The notes under the pieces: generated by a model
What the model saw: only the letters and a program-made list of their open reading frames with translations
Database searches by the model: none
Told to the model about the DNA's origin: nothing
Part shown: positions 36,264 to 45,857 of the stretch, in pieces
Layout: each line of letters starts with the position of its first letter
How positions within the stretch are numbered: the stretch's first letter is position 1
Made by a program: the position numbers and the translations under genes
Source: Sphingobacterium sp. GVS05A
GTDB lineage: Bacteria; Bacteroidota; Bacteroidia; Sphingobacteriales; Sphingobacteriaceae
Reading direction: 5' to 3'
Assembly (NCBI RefSeq): GCF_019969845.1
Contig: NZ_JAHXYR010000002.1
Coordinates: forward strand, 372,001-436,000
DNA: 64,000 nucleotides

Positions 36264-38444
36264 ATGACGATGAAAAAACATACAGCATGCGAAACCTGCC
36301 AGCTGAATCCCACTTCGGATCTAAAGCAATGGGGAGCAAATTTGGGAAATTCCACCTACACTGTTGCTTTAGCGGGAAATCCCAATACAGGCAAAAGTTC
36401 CATTTTTAACGCGCTAACGGGATTAAAACAGCATACTGGAAACTGGCCGGGTAAAACTGTTACGCGAGCTGAAGGAAGTTATTCACATAGAGGCGATAAA
36501 TTTAAAATCATTGATCTCCCCGGCATCTACTCCTTACTTTCTACATCCGAAGATGAAGAGGTCGCCCGAGATTTTATCCTATTTGGCCAACCCGATGTCA
36601 CGGTCATTGTCGTCGACGCTAGCAGGTTGCAACGCAATTTCAGTCTGCTTCTTCAAATCCTCGAAATTAGCAACAAAGCGGCCTTATGTCTCAACCTTAT
36701 GGATGAGGCACGACGTCATCGGATAGAGATTGATGTACGAACCCTATCAAAGGATCTCGGCATACCTGTTATTGCCACCAGCGCCCGTACTAAAGAAGGT
36801 CTTTCAGACCTCTTGGCTGCCATTCATCAAGTGGCTGACGGTAGTTTCCTCCCCGAAAAAACAACCTCTTTTCAGTTGACAAAGCAAACTGGCACTGCTG
36901 TTGCGACAATAGCCAACGATCTCCATACGCTGGACAGCAAGCTAACCAACACGAATTGGCTGGCCATGCGTCTGATTGAAGATGATAAAAGCATTATTGA
37001 TGCCTTACAAAATGGACAACTATCCAATTCCATTGACTGTGAAAACTTAGCTCCTATATTGCATCGCGCCACAGCATATCGATTTAAACTAGGAGATAAT
37101 TATCGAAATGAGCTGGTTGAAGCGATTTATGCAAAAGCGAGCAAACTGGTAAAAGACCATGTTTCAACAGATTCGGACAGCTATTCATTTCGACTGGACC
37201 GCAGTATCGATCATATCGTCACCCACCGTATCTGGGGATTTCCGATTATGTTTATGCTGCTCGGATTGATCCTTTGGCTCACCATCACAGGGGCAAATTA
37301 TCCTTCACAAATGCTATCAACGTTATTGCTCGATCATGTTTATCCGTTTTTAAAGGATACGTCAACGGACATGGATATTCCTGTTTGGCTAGGTGGTTTT
37401 CTGATTGACGGGATCTATTTAGCTACTGCCTGGGTCATATCGGTCATGCTGCCACCCATGGCGATCTTCTTTCCATTATTTACATTGTTGGAAGATTTTG
37501 GTTACCTCCCTAGGGTTGCATTCAATCTAGACCGGATATTCAAAAAAGCCGGTGCTCATGGCAAACAAGCACTGACCATGAGTATGGGCTTTGGCTGTAA
37601 TGCTGCAGGTGTTGTCGCGACAAGGATCATTAACAGTCCACGTGAAAAATTAATTGCTATCATCACCAATAACTTCTCGCTGTGCAATGGAAGATGGCCC
37701 ACACAGATTTTGATCGCCAGTCTTTTTTTAGGTATTTTAGTTCCTGCCAAATGGTCTGGCTCAGTCGCCATGTTTGCTGTAATTTTCATTGCGATCCTTG
37801 GTATTGCATTTACATTTTTCACCTCCTGGCTATTGTCAAAAACATTACTCAAAGGAGAATCCTCATTCTTTACGCTAGAACTGCCCCCTTATCGCCCACC
37901 GAGATTCTTTCAGACATTATACAGCTCATTCATAGACCGCACATTGATCGTTTTATGGCGGGCTATCATCTTTGCTGCACCCGCTGGTGCGATTATTTGG
38001 TTGATCTGCAACATTCATATCGCTGATCAAAATATAGCGCTCTGGCTCATTCAAGGCCTCGACCCGATGGGTTTATTTATAGGCCTAAATGGAGTTATCT
38101 TATTGGCTTATATCGTTGCCATTCCAGCCAATGAAATTGTTATCCCAACCATACTCATGTTAACTGCACTCACCGTCGGAAGTCCCGGGGCTGGTACCGG
38201 TGTATTGTTTGAAGGCTCAGCAAATGAGGTATCGACCTTATTACACGCGGGTGGGTGGACAACACTGACCGCCATTAATTTGATGCTGTTCAGTCTTCTT
38301 CACAATCCCTGCAGCACGACAATATACACCATTTATAAGGAAACAGGAAGTCGCAAATGGACGACAGTAGCGACATTGCTACCTGTATTTTATGGTCTGA
38401 TCGTGTGCTTCCTGGTGACAAAAATTTGGGGCTTTTTTACCTGA
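36264..38444 (+). CDS. feoB: Ferrous iron transporter FeoB
   Basis: A 726-residue inner-membrane Fe2+ transporter. The N-terminal G domain has G1 GNPNTGKS (38-45), G3 DLPG, G4 NLMDEA and G5-like TSAR, followed by a helical GDI-like spacer and the two Gate domains with GFGCNAAGVVATR and a PANEIVIP motif. A short N-terminal extension carries a C-x-x-C pair (Cys9, Cys12). It starts immediately after feoA, so the two are translationally coupled under the site B promoter. Confidence 0.95.
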   Translation: MTMKKHTACETCQLNPTSDLKQWGANLGNSTYTVALAGNPNTGKSSIFNALTGLKQHTGNWPGKTVTRAEGSYSHRGDKFKIIDLPGIYSLLSTSEDEEVARDFILFGQPDVTVIVVDASRLQRNFSLLLQILEISNKAALCLNLMDEARRHRIEIDVRTLSKDLGIPVIATSARTKEGLSDLLAAIHQVADGSFLPEKTTSFQLTKQTGTAVATIANDLHTLDSKLTNTNWLAMRLIEDDKSIIDALQNGQLSNSIDCENLAPILHRATAYRFKLGDNYRNELVEAIYAKASKLVKDHVSTDSDSYSFRLDRSIDHIVTHRIWGFPIMFMLLGLILWLTITGANYPSQMLSTLLLDHVYPFLKDTSTDMDIPVWLGGFLIDGIYLATAWVISVMLPPMAIFFPLFTLLEDFGYLPRVAFNLDRIFKKAGAHGKQALTMSMGFGCNAAGVVATRIINSPREKLIAIITNNFSLCNGRWPTQILIASLFLGILVPAKWSGSVAMFAVIFIAILGIAFTFFTSWLLSKTLLKGESSFFTLELPPYRPPRFFQTLYSSFIDRTLIVLWRAIIFAAPAGAIIWLICNIHIADQNIALWLIQGLDPMGLFIGLNGVILLAYIVAIPANEIVIPTILMLTALTVGSPGAGTGVLFEGSANEVSTLLHAGGWTTLTAINLMLFSLLHNPCSTTIYTIYKETGSRKWTTVATLLPVFYGLIVCFLVTKIWGFFT

Positions 38445-38535
38445 TCTTTTGACCTATGATGCCTGTCCATATACTGTGCTGATTGTTTGCAAACAGTTAA
38501 GTCTATTCGAACTAAACCTTAGCGACAACATCCGG

Positions 38536-39126
38536 CTATCGTATGATTTTATTGTGATCCCATTGATAAGTAATGGGATCTCCGGTTGCTATTTCCCGCT
38601 CAAGGATCTGTGCCGAGGTGAGATGTTCCAGATACATAATGAGCGCTCTTAAACTGTTACCATGTGCGACAATAAGAACATTTTTACCTGCGTCCAACTC
38701 TGGCTGTATGAAATTCTCAAAATACGGTATCACCCGATTGTAGGTATCTTTTAAGCTTTCACCGCCCGGAGGAGCTACATCAAAAGATCTTCGCCAGATA
38801 TGGACTTGTTCCACACCATATTTTTCAGCGGTTTCATCCTTATTTAGTCCTTCTAAGTTTCCGTAGCTCCGCTCATTCAGTGCAGCATCAACGATAATCG
38901 GAATATTGGGCTTTCCGATCTCGTTGAGAATGATCTCCAAAGTATGTTGTGCCCGGATCAGTGTAGAAGTAAATGCGAGATCGATTGGTTCATTCATTAA
39001 TGCTTTCCCGGCTTGTCGCGCTTCTTGTTGTCCCAAGACTGTGATATCAATATTTTGCCAACCGGTAAAACGGTTCTCAAGATTCCATTGCGATTGACCG
39101 TGACGGACTAAAAATAATTTTACCAT
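38536..39126 (-). CDS. gpmA: 2,3-bisphosphoglycerate-dependent phosphoglycerate mutase, short form
   Basis: Interconverts 3- and 2-phosphoglycerate in glycolysis. The phosphohistidine motif RHGQSQWN (His9), the NRFTGWQNIDIT segment, NERSYGNLEG (Glu85) and AHGNSLR (His155) identify dPGM. At 196 residues it is shorter than E. coli GpmA (about 250) and lacks part of the C-terminal tail, as in other compact bacterial versions. It is convergent with feoB. Confidence 0.88.
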   Translation of the reverse strand: MVKLFLVRHGQSQWNLENRFTGWQNIDITVLGQQEARQAGKALMNEPIDLAFTSTLIRAQHTLEIILNEIGKPNIPIIVDAALNERSYGNLEGLNKDETAEKYGVEQVHIWRRSFDVAPPGGESLKDTYNRVIPYFENFIQPELDAGKNVLIVAHGNSLRALIMYLEHLTSAQILEREIATGDPITYQWDHNKIIR

Positions 39127-39327
39127 TACTCCTATTATTTATTGTTTTAGCAGATAGCTACCCGAAGTGAAACACACGCATCGATGAGATTTACTGAAGG
39201 AGCACTACATAGATAATCAGCTACCAGATCCTATCTATTTGTAGCTATCCATAGACAAAATAATGCTTTGCGGTATTTTGTTTTAAAGGGATAGCTAATC
39301 TACGCTGCAAAACCTAAATTTAATTTA

Positions 39328-39777
39328 TTATTCGCGCTCAAATAATTGTTCCTTGAATAAATCAAAAAAAAGCGCTCTCTTATGCTTCTCCATATTTGTT
39401 TTTTCTGCAAATTGCTGATAGGCTGATGTCGCTCTTTTCAGTTCGGATTGAATCTCATTTTGATCGAGTTGAACGTGAACAACAAGATGTAACAAATAAT
39501 ATAACACACGCTTAAGCATACGATCAGCCTGCTCGAAATCGCCTAAAGCAATATAAGTATTTGCGAGATTATTGCATGAGATAATATAGACCTGCATAAC
39601 AGGAACTTCCAAATAAATACAGTCTGTCAGATGGTTATTTAATAGCTCCGCACTGGCCAACGCGCACTGATAACTCAATAAGGCCTCCTCAAATTTATCC
39701 GCATTATAAAGCGCATTGCTTGAAAGTGTTAAGGTTTGCCAATACCGCTCTATAGCACGTAGATCACTATTGGCCAT
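39328..39777 (-). CDS. TPR-like protein in DtxR-site operon
   Basis: A 149-residue helical cytosolic protein with two or three TPR-like helix pairs (ALYNADKFEEALLSYQCALASAELL, CNNLANTYIALGDFEQADRMLKRVLYYLL). I do not recognise a named family. Its ATG overlaps the end of the upstream 58-residue gene by 11 bp, so the pair is translationally coupled. The shared promoter carries operator site C, which suggests expression when iron (or manganese) is low. A scaffolding or adaptor role would suit a TPR protein, but this is inference. Confidence 0.7.
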   Translation of the reverse strand: MANSDLRAIERYWQTLTLSSNALYNADKFEEALLSYQCALASAELLNNHLTDCIYLEVPVMQVYIISCNNLANTYIALGDFEQADRMLKRVLYYLLHLVVHVQLDQNEIQSELKRATSAYQQFAEKTNMEKHKRALFFDLFKEQLFERE

Positions 39778-39943
39778 AGCTTTTTGCTTTCTGTTTTAAA
39801 ATTTTTATCGCTCGTTTCAATTGACCAATCTGCTGCATTTCTTTCGTTGCCAATTGAATATCAGCCTTCATCAGATTGGTATCACGAACATGACGTTCTA
39901 GCCTTTTTCTATTTTCCTCCAATAGTATGATCACATATTCCAT
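39767..39943 (-). CDS. Small coiled-coil protein, first gene of DtxR-site operon
   Basis: A 58-residue protein starting at ATG 39941-39943 (MEYVIILLEENRKRLERHV) and ending in KILKQKAKSYGQ. It is almost entirely charged helix with hydrophobic spacing compatible with a coiled coil. It is real rather than chance: it directly follows a promoter with operator site C and overlaps the start of the TPR gene by 11 bp. Function is unknown. Confidence 0.65.
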   Translation of the reverse strand: MEYVIILLEENRKRLERHVRDTNLMKADIQLATKEMQQIGQLKRAIKILKQKAKSYGQ

Positions 39944-39966
39944 TATTGTTTTTGTTATTTTATAAA

Positions 39967-39997
39967 TAAAAATAATAAGTTAGTTTTATCTAACAAA
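39967..39997 (-). promoter_or_regulatory. Promoter of small TPR operon with embedded DtxR-type operator (site C)
   Basis: On the minus strand TTTG (39997-39994), a 19-bp spacer and TATTTTTA (39974-39967). The perfect inverted repeat GTTAG-N6-CTAAC (39979-39994) fills the spacer. Flanking bases also match sites A and B (AAR before, AAAAT after the core). Confidence 0.75.
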
Positions 39998-40120
39998 ATT
40001 ATTAACAATAAATAACATCAAGAAAAACAACTTAGAGGAAGGATTAAACACATCAAAAAGCGTCATCTTTTAGTTGGCATTTTAAAATTCAAATTCGCCA
40101 ACCAATAAATATTGCCCACA

Positions 40121-40155
40121 AAAAAAGCCTTTGAAATTACTCCAAAGGCTTTTTT
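40121..40155 (-). terminator. Hairpin terminator of the fatty acid hydroxylase gene
   Basis: AAAAAAGCCTTTG (40121-40133) pairs with CAAAGGCTTTTTT (40143-40155), a perfect 13-bp stem with T-runs on both strands. Confidence 0.9.
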
Positions 40156-40173
40156 ATAATCAATAGAAAAGCG

Positions 40174-40842
40174 TTATGCTTTTTCTTCTTTTAGTGTCGA
40201 TGTTTCTTTTTTGGGCTCTTTTTCTTCGAAACCTGAACGTAATATTTCATCCCATAATGACGAGCTCACACCGAATCCTTTTTCAGGATCCGAATAGTGA
40301 TGTAACATATGATGCTGTTTAATGCGTTTGAAAATCCCACTCTTAAAGTTTGCATGGTGCATGGCATAGTGACATTCATCATAGATCAGGTATCCAATCA
40401 TAAATCCGGAGAAAAAGCAAGCCAGGATAAACTCATTTGAAAAGAACAATGTAAATCCAAAATATACTAACGCTGCCAAAGGGATACTTGCCGATAAAGG
40501 CATCACCAAGCGCATCCGGTCTCTTGGATAGTCATGATGTACACCGTGAAAAATGAAAGCGATCCGTTTCCCCCATTCTGAGGTCGGATGAAAATGGAAT
40601 ACCCAGCGGTGGAGTGCATATTCAAACGCTGTCCAAAATGCCAAACCAAAAACAAAGTACCCAAGATATGTCATTAGGGAAATCTCTCCCCAAACCAGAG
40701 CTTTATACGAAAAGAAAACAACTACGGGTACATAGAAAATCAAAGGTACACTCCAGTGCACTTTCGTCAAAGACTCCAAAAAGTCATTTTTGAACATGCG
40801 CGTAGATTCCGTAGAATTTGAAACATAATTACGCTTTGCCAT
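40174..40842 (-). CDS. Sterol desaturase / fatty acid 2-hydroxylase family membrane enzyme
   Basis: A 222-residue integral membrane protein with about four helices and the di-iron histidine boxes of the family: HRWVFHFH, HGVHHDYP, HYAMHH and HHMLHHY. The spacing is close to FA2H/SCS7-type enzymes, which hydroxylate the acyl chain of ceramides. In sphingolipid-making Bacteroidota this would give 2-hydroxy ceramides, which is an inference because no sphingolipid synthesis gene lies in the window. The C-terminus is a charged Lys/Glu tail. It is a single gene with its own terminator. Confidence 0.85.
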   Translation of the reverse strand: MAKRNYVSNSTESTRMFKNDFLESLTKVHWSVPLIFYVPVVVFFSYKALVWGEISLMTYLGYFVFGLAFWTAFEYALHRWVFHFHPTSEWGKRIAFIFHGVHHDYPRDRMRLVMPLSASIPLAALVYFGFTLFFSNEFILACFFSGFMIGYLIYDECHYAMHHANFKSGIFKRIKQHHMLHHYSDPEKGFGVSSSLWDEILRSGFEEKEPKKETSTLKEEKA

Positions 40843-41015
40843 AATACTATTTTTATTATTCCCTCACAAAAATACGTATTTTAAGCACAAATGAAGAAGG
40901 TTCAAGACTAGAAAAACAAAATATTTGACCTTTTCAACAAAAAGGTTAAACACATAGTTAGGAAAATCTTAGTCTAAAACCTTTTATTTGATCTTTTAAC
41001 TTAAACTTTCTTCAA

Positions 41016-41063
41016 ATTTTGTCAATTTTGATCAAAAATACGTACGATCAAAATTGACAAAAT
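41016..41063 (-). terminator. 18-bp perfect inverted repeat downstream of the GIN-domain gene
   Basis: ATTTTGTCAATTTTGATC (41016-41033) pairs perfectly with its complement at 41046-41063 around a 12-base loop. It lies 13 bp past the GIN-domain stop codon, so termination is the simplest reading. It is also upstream of the hydroxylase gene and could bind a protein. Confidence 0.65.
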
Positions 41064-41075
41064 CAAGACAGTTTC

Positions 41076-41750
41076 TTATTTGAAGTTGACTGTTCCGCCC
41101 GCCATTTTCTTTTCTACGCGCTGTTCTGGCTTGCCATACACATCGATTGTGCCGCCCCCACGAGTTTTTGTTTCAATAGAATCGATCACATTGACTTCCG
41201 CTTTTCCGCCGCCGTTCACTGTGACAAGAGTGGTTTTAGTTTTAAAATCTTTCCCCTCATATTTTCCACCAAAATTAGAGATAATTTCCTGTCTATCTGC
41301 TTTACCATAGAGTGCTACCGTTGCTCCCGAGGTCACTTTCACCTCAGCATTTTTCGCATCAGCATAGAGGTCCACCAATCCACCCTCCGATGCATAGAGT
41401 TTTAGCTGGTCAGATGACACGACATTATTTGATGTGGCAAATACCTTAGCCCCTTTTTTAGCCTCTATATTTTTCAAGCTTTTATAATACACTTTTACAG
41501 AGATATTCCCTCCTTGCAACATATTTAAGGTATTCATTTTTAGGACCAAGGCACCATTTGTATTGACTACCTTTACATTCTCGTGGTTCTGCCCTTCAAA
41601 GGTCACCAGGGATTCATTGGATTTGATCAGTTCTACCTGTATTTTATCTGTAGCGACAACTGAACTAAAATCGCCTACATTTTGTTTCGCCTGTCCGAAA
41701 CCGACTTGAGTCATTAATAAAAGAAATGCACTGATTCCTAAAAATTTCAT
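41076..41750 (-). CDS. GIN/DUF2807-domain auto-transporter-adhesin-like secreted protein
   Basis: A 224-residue exported protein. I start at ATG 41748-41750, which leads into a signal peptide (MKFLGISAFLLLMTQVGFGQ); the frame to 41834 adds 28 residues without a signal. The body has the repeated short strands of a GIN domain (DUF2807): FSSVVATDKIQVELIKS, ENVKVVNTNGALVLK, VKVTSGATVALYG, TLVTVNGGGKAEV. This is a small beta-helix found in many Bacteroidota. Its function is not established. Confidence 0.85.
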   Translation of the reverse strand: MKFLGISAFLLLMTQVGFGQAKQNVGDFSSVVATDKIQVELIKSNESLVTFEGQNHENVKVVNTNGALVLKMNTLNMLQGGNISVKVYYKSLKNIEAKKGAKVFATSNNVVSSDQLKLYASEGGLVDLYADAKNAEVKVTSGATVALYGKADRQEIISNFGGKYEGKDFKTKTTLVTVNGGGKAEVNVIDSIETKTRGGGTIDVYGKPEQRVEKKMAGGTVNFK

Positions 41751-41911
41751 AGCTGTTTTATCTATATTTTCACCTTTTGATATGCTTCTCCGCTGTATCG
41801 TGATTTGCATCGTCACCAGGGATTGCATATTCATCCTGACTTATTCGAATTTCTTAATGTCAAAAAACACGCCAATCATCACTATTAAGCCCTTTTTTTA
41901 ACCTATTTTGA

Positions 41912-41943
41912 CAAAAAAAGGTGCCCTGCAATCCAGGACACCT
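41912..41943. terminator. Hairpin terminator of fbaA
   Basis: AGGTGCCCTG (41919-41928) pairs with CAGGACACCT (41934-41943), one wobble, followed on the minus strand by a run of T (A-run at 41913-41919). Confidence 0.88.
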
Positions 41944-41968
41944 CATATTATAATATATTTTGTTCAGC

Positions 41969-43048
41969 TTACAGTTTGCTGTTTACGTCTACTGCATTCA
42001 AATCAGCAAACGCCTCTTTCAAGCGAGCAACAAATGTTTCTTCACCTTTACGTAACCATACACGTGGATCGTAATATTTCTTGTTTGGAGAATCTGCACC
42101 TTCAGGGTTTCCGATCTGTCCTTGCAAATAATCGTGGTTTTTAGCTTCATAACCTCTTACACCATCCCAAAATGCCCATTGCATATCTGTATCGATGTTC
42201 ATTTTGATCGCACCATAAGAGATCGCCTCAGCAATTTCTTCTGGAGAAGAACCAGATCCACCGTGGAACACAAAATTCACTGGTTTTTCAGCAGCAAGAT
42301 TGTATTTTTCACGGATATATTCTTGAGAATTATGCAAGATCACAGGTTGTAATTTTACATTACCTGGTTTGTACACACCATGTACGTTACCAAATGCTGC
42401 CGCAACTGTAAATTTGTCGGATACTTTAGACAATTCTTCGTATGCGTAAGCAACCTCCTCTGGTTGTGTGTATAATTTAGAGCTGTCAACATCTGAGTTG
42501 TCAACACCATCTTCTTCTCCACCTGTAACACCTAATTCGATCTCTACAGTCATACCTAGTGGTTTCATACGCACTAAGTATTTTGCAGAAATTTCGATAT
42601 TCTCTTCGATAGGTTCTTCAGATAGATCCAACATATGTGAAGAGAACAATGGTTTACCGTGTTGTGCGAAGAATTTCTCACCAGCGTCCAACAAACCGTC
42701 GATCCAAGGTAAAAGTTTTTTAGCAGCGTGATCGGTGTGTAAAATTACCGCAACACCGTAGTGCTCTGCCAATAAATGCACGTGTTGTGCTGCAGATACC
42801 GCACCCAATACACAAGCTTGCAAGTTGTCATTATTTAATGTTTTACCCGCATAGAATTGTGCACCACCATTTGACAATTGAATAATTACAGGAGAGTTTA
42901 CTGCTTTAGCAGTTTCCATTACCGCATTGATAGAATTTGTTCCGATAATGTTTACCGCAGGCAAAGCAAATTTGTGTTTCTTTGCAACTTCAAACAACTC
43001 TTGTACTTGATCTCCCGTCAATACACCTTTAAAATCTTTTAGGCTCAT
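41969..43048 (-). CDS. fbaA: Class II fructose-bisphosphate aldolase
   Basis: Zn2+-dependent aldolase cleaving fructose-1,6-bisphosphate to triose phosphates. The 359-residue length and long loops fit class IIA (E. coli FbaA). Visible motifs are PAVNIIGTNSINAVMETA, ILHTDHAAKK (Asp106 and zinc ligand His107), the Glu-rich EIELGVTGGEEDGVDN loop, GNVHGVYKPG, FHGGSGSS and KMNIDTDMQWAF. It is monocistronic with a strong terminator. Confidence 0.95.
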   Translation of the reverse strand: MSLKDFKGVLTGDQVQELFEVAKKHKFALPAVNIIGTNSINAVMETAKAVNSPVIIQLSNGGAQFYAGKTLNNDNLQACVLGAVSAAQHVHLLAEHYGVAVILHTDHAAKKLLPWIDGLLDAGEKFFAQHGKPLFSSHMLDLSEEPIEENIEISAKYLVRMKPLGMTVEIELGVTGGEEDGVDNSDVDSSKLYTQPEEVAYAYEELSKVSDKFTVAAAFGNVHGVYKPGNVKLQPVILHNSQEYIREKYNLAAEKPVNFVFHGGSGSSPEEIAEAISYGAIKMNIDTDMQWAFWDGVRGYEAKNHDYLQGQIGNPEGADSPNKKYYDPRVWLRKGEETFVARLKEAFADLNAVDVNSKL

Positions 43049-43380
43049 ATTACTGTTATTGATTTATTTTAATCTTTATTAACTCTTGAAGCTACTAAAT
43101 TATTAAAAATAATTATCACTTCCTAATTTTTAAAGTGTACTAAATACACTATCAATTATTTGTTAGCATAATCCTTGTACGGTGATAAAGCAGACAGTTG
43201 TTCATCATCCGAGATGTAGTTTATCCAGCAAGGCCAATTCAAGCCAAATCAGATAGATTGACATGCAAACGCTCACAGACTCCCGGCACTGTCTAACTAT
43301 TCAACAAAAAAACAGGTCTGATAAGGCATGAAATGCATCACGGATTATTTAAATTTGGGCTCACTAATATTGTAATCATT
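43049..43380. other. Divergent promoter region of fbaA and ArsC-like gene
   Basis: About 330 bases with no supported gene. A TAAATTTG -7-like box at 43350-43357 lies 23 bp before the ArsC-like ATG, which argues against a start upstream at 43333. A lone GTTAG half-site at 43162 lacks its CTAA partner. I see nothing else. Confidence 0.45.
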
Positions 43381-43728
43381 ATGCTACAGGTATACGGTAT
43401 CAAAAATTGTAACACAGTAAAAAAAGCCTTGACATGGTTAGAAGACAATCAGATTGCCTATCAATTTCATGACTTCAAAAAAGAAGGTGTCAGTGATGAA
43501 AAACTACAAGAATGGGAGAAAAAGGTTGACTGGCAATCACTGGTCAACAAAAAGGGTACTACCTGGAAGAAACTGACTGCAGAGGAACAAGCAGGGGTCG
43601 TTGATGCAAATAGTGCCAATAACGTATTAAAGGTACATACCAGTATGATCAAACGCCCTGTGATCGAACATGGTAAGGGTATCCTACTCGGATTCAGTGA
43701 AGACGACTATAACAGCAACTTAAAATAA
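43381..43728 (+). CDS. ArsC/Spx/YffB-family reductase-like protein
   Basis: A 115-residue thioredoxin-fold protein. I use ATG 43381 (MLQVYGIKNC), where the family begins; a longer frame from 43333 would include the promoter. Cys10 in GIKNCNTVKKAL is the single catalytic-type cysteine of YffB-like members, and the C-terminal KRPVIEHGKGILLGF matches the family. It may be a glutathione- or thiol-dependent reductase; true arsenate reduction is unproven. Confidence 0.85.
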   Translation: MLQVYGIKNCNTVKKALTWLEDNQIAYQFHDFKKEGVSDEKLQEWEKKVDWQSLVNKKGTTWKKLTAEEQAGVVDANSANNVLKVHTSMIKRPVIEHGKGILLGFSEDDYNSNLK

Positions 43729-43736
43729 TTGTTACA

Positions 43737-43762
43737 AGCTCCTTAAAAAGGAGCTTTTTTTT
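43737..43762 (+). terminator. Intrinsic terminator of ArsC-like gene
   Basis: AGCTCCTT (43737-43744), a 3-base loop, AAGGAGCT (43748-43755), then an uninterrupted run of T to 43762. Confidence 0.95.
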
Positions 43763-43821
43763 GCCTTATGTACTTTTCATTGTATATTGTGACCAATAAA
43801 CATAATTTAATACGAACAGAT

Positions 43822-45768
43822 ATGATGAAAAGACTTGCATTGGCTTCTTTGAGCCTTGTTGCTTTGAGCTATGCTTTTCCGTCCTTTTCCCAGGAAAAAA
43901 CATCCAACTATAGTTATACCGAAGCTTTTGCACCCTTGTTTTTCAAGAACAATGGAAATGATTATCGTTCTGCAGCCGGTAAGCCGGGCCCCGGATATTG
44001 GCAAAATGCTGCAGACTACAAGATACAGGCATCACTAAACGACCAAAATGATCAGGTGACTGGTGCAGTGGAGATTACCTATAGTAACAACAGTCCTGAC
44101 AATATGGATTACCTTTGGCTTCAATTAGACCAAAACATGTTTTCACAACATGGCCGTGGTCAGTTGATTTCTCCGTTGACCAATAGCCGATATGGTGATG
44201 GAAACTCGAAATTTGATGGCGGTTACCAGATCCAGTCTGTCACCGATATCAACGGAAGAACCATAGAGTACATTATTGATGATACACGTATGCAGCTGCG
44301 ACTACCGGCCGCGCTGAAAAGTAAAGGTGGAAAAATTACATTCAAGATTACTTACCAATATACCGTGCCACAATATGGTGCTGACCGTACGGGTATCCTT
44401 GACACCAAAAATGGAAAAATCTATGCTATTGCGCAGTGGTTTCCCAGGCTTTGTGTATATGATGACATTAGAGGATGGAATACATTGCCTTATACAGGAC
44501 CCGGAGAATTTTATCGCGAATTTGGCAATTATCAGGTAGAAATCACAGCACCTGCTAATCATATCGTTGTTCTAGGAGGCGAGCTCTTAAATCCACAGGA
44601 GGTGTTTACAGCAGACCAATTCAAAAGATATCAACTGGCATTACGCAGTGATGAAACGGTATTGATTCGCTCAGCGGAAGAAGTGACCGCAAAAAGTTCC
44701 AGACCAAACAAAAAAGCGTTGACCTGGAAATATCAACTCAACAATGCACAGGATATCGCATGGGCATCCTCTACTGCCTTTATATTAGATGGCGCTAAGA
44801 TCAATCTACCAAGTGGCAAAAAAGCTCTTGCGCTGTCAGCTTATCCTGTAGAAAGTAACAGCAACAATGCTTGGGAGCGTTCAACAGAATACACCAAAGC
44901 GGCAATCGAAATTTATTCCAAAAACTGGTTTGAATACCCCTATCCTGTAGCCGTAAATGTTGCATCCAACGTAGGTGGTATGGAATATCCTGCCCTGTCA
45001 TTCTGTGGCAATCAAGCCAAGGCAGGCTCACTCTGGGGGGTGACCAATCACGAGTTTGGCCACAACTGGTTCCCTATGATTGTCGCGTCCAACGAACGTG
45101 AACATGGCTGGATGGATGAAGGCTTCAATACTTTTATCAATGAGTTAGCGACACAAGAATTTAATAAAGGTGAATATCATCGTCTTCAGGCCAGCCGCTC
45201 GTATATTTTCACATCACAGAATCTCGAGCCGATTATGAGTACACCACAAAATATGAAAGAGCGTAATATTGGTGCCCTTGTATATTACAAACCAGCCTAC
45301 GGACTAAAATTATTGCGCAATGAGATTATCGGCAAAGAGCGCTTCGATTACGCCTTTAAAAAATACATCCAGGACTGGGCTTTTAAACATCCGACACCAG
45401 AAGATTTCTTTAAAGCCATCGAAAACGGAACCGGTGAAAACCTCAATTGGTTTTGGCGGGGATGGTTTGTCAACAACTGGCAAATGGATCAGGCGATCAA
45501 GGCTGTTTCCTATGTCAACAATCAACCTATGCTCGGCGCACTGGTTACTGTGGAAAATCTGGAAAAATTGCCAATGCCTATTATCGTAGAGGCAACCACT
45601 GTATCGGGCAAAAAAATAAGAAAAAAACTACCCGTGGAAATCTGGGAAAGAAACAATGTATGGCAATTTAAAATTGCGACAAACGAAGCTTTGCAGTCTG
45701 TTCAGCTAGATCCCGATGACGTGATGCCAGACAAGAATCCGGACAATAATACATGGAAGGCGAATTAG
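43822..45768 (+). CDS. M1-family metallopeptidase (aminopeptidase), secreted
   Basis: A 648-residue exported zinc peptidase. I start at ATG 43822 ([24 protein letters not shown]), which gives a clean signal peptide. The substrate-recognition motif VGGMEYP stands in place of GAMEN. The catalytic HEFGH (His410-His414) is followed by WMDEGFNTF, with the third zinc ligand Glu433 at the canonical HEXXH-X18-E spacing. It would remove N-terminal residues from peptides in the periplasm. It is followed by an unrelated secreted protein. Confidence 0.92.
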   Translation: MMKRLALASLSLVALSYAFPSFSQEKTSNYSYTEAFAPLFFKNNGNDYRSAAGKPGPGYWQNAADYKIQASLNDQNDQVTGAVEITYSNNSPDNMDYLWLQLDQNMFSQHGRGQLISPLTNSRYGDGNSKFDGGYQIQSVTDINGRTIEYIIDDTRMQLRLPAALKSKGGKITFKITYQYTVPQYGADRTGILDTKNGKIYAIAQWFPRLCVYDDIRGWNTLPYTGPGEFYREFGNYQVEITAPANHIVVLGGELLNPQEVFTADQFKRYQLALRSDETVLIRSAEEVTAKSSRPNKKALTWKYQLNNAQDIAWASSTAFILDGAKINLPSGKKALALSAYPVESNSNNAWERSTEYTKAAIEIYSKNWFEYPYPVAVNVASNVGGMEYPALSFCGNQAKAGSLWGVTNHEFGHNWFPMIVASNEREHGWMDEGFNTFINELATQEFNKGEYHRLQASRSYIFTSQNLEPIMSTPQNMKERNIGALVYYKPAYGLKLLRNEIIGKERFDYAFKKYIQDWAFKHPTPEDFFKAIENGTGENLNWFWRGWFVNNWQMDQAIKAVSYVNNQPMLGALVTVENLEKLPMPIIVEATTVSGKKIRKKLPVEIWERNNVWQFKIATNEALQSVQLDPDDVMPDKNPDNNTWKAN

Positions 45769-45857
45769 CGCGATAATTCAAAATCTATTCGTTATTTTTG
45801 ATAAACGAATAAAAACGGAAGGTAACAAGCTCATTTATGTATAATATATATATCCCC

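Noticed and set aside
38484..38495. 12-bp palindrome TGTTTGCAAACA between feoB and gpmA as an operator
   Set aside because: It lies between convergent 3' ends, away from any promoter; chance or part of a weak terminator.
43155..43185. TTTGTTAG upstream of fbaA as a fourth DtxR site
   Set aside because: Only one half-site is present and no TAnnTTTG box follows at 19 bp.
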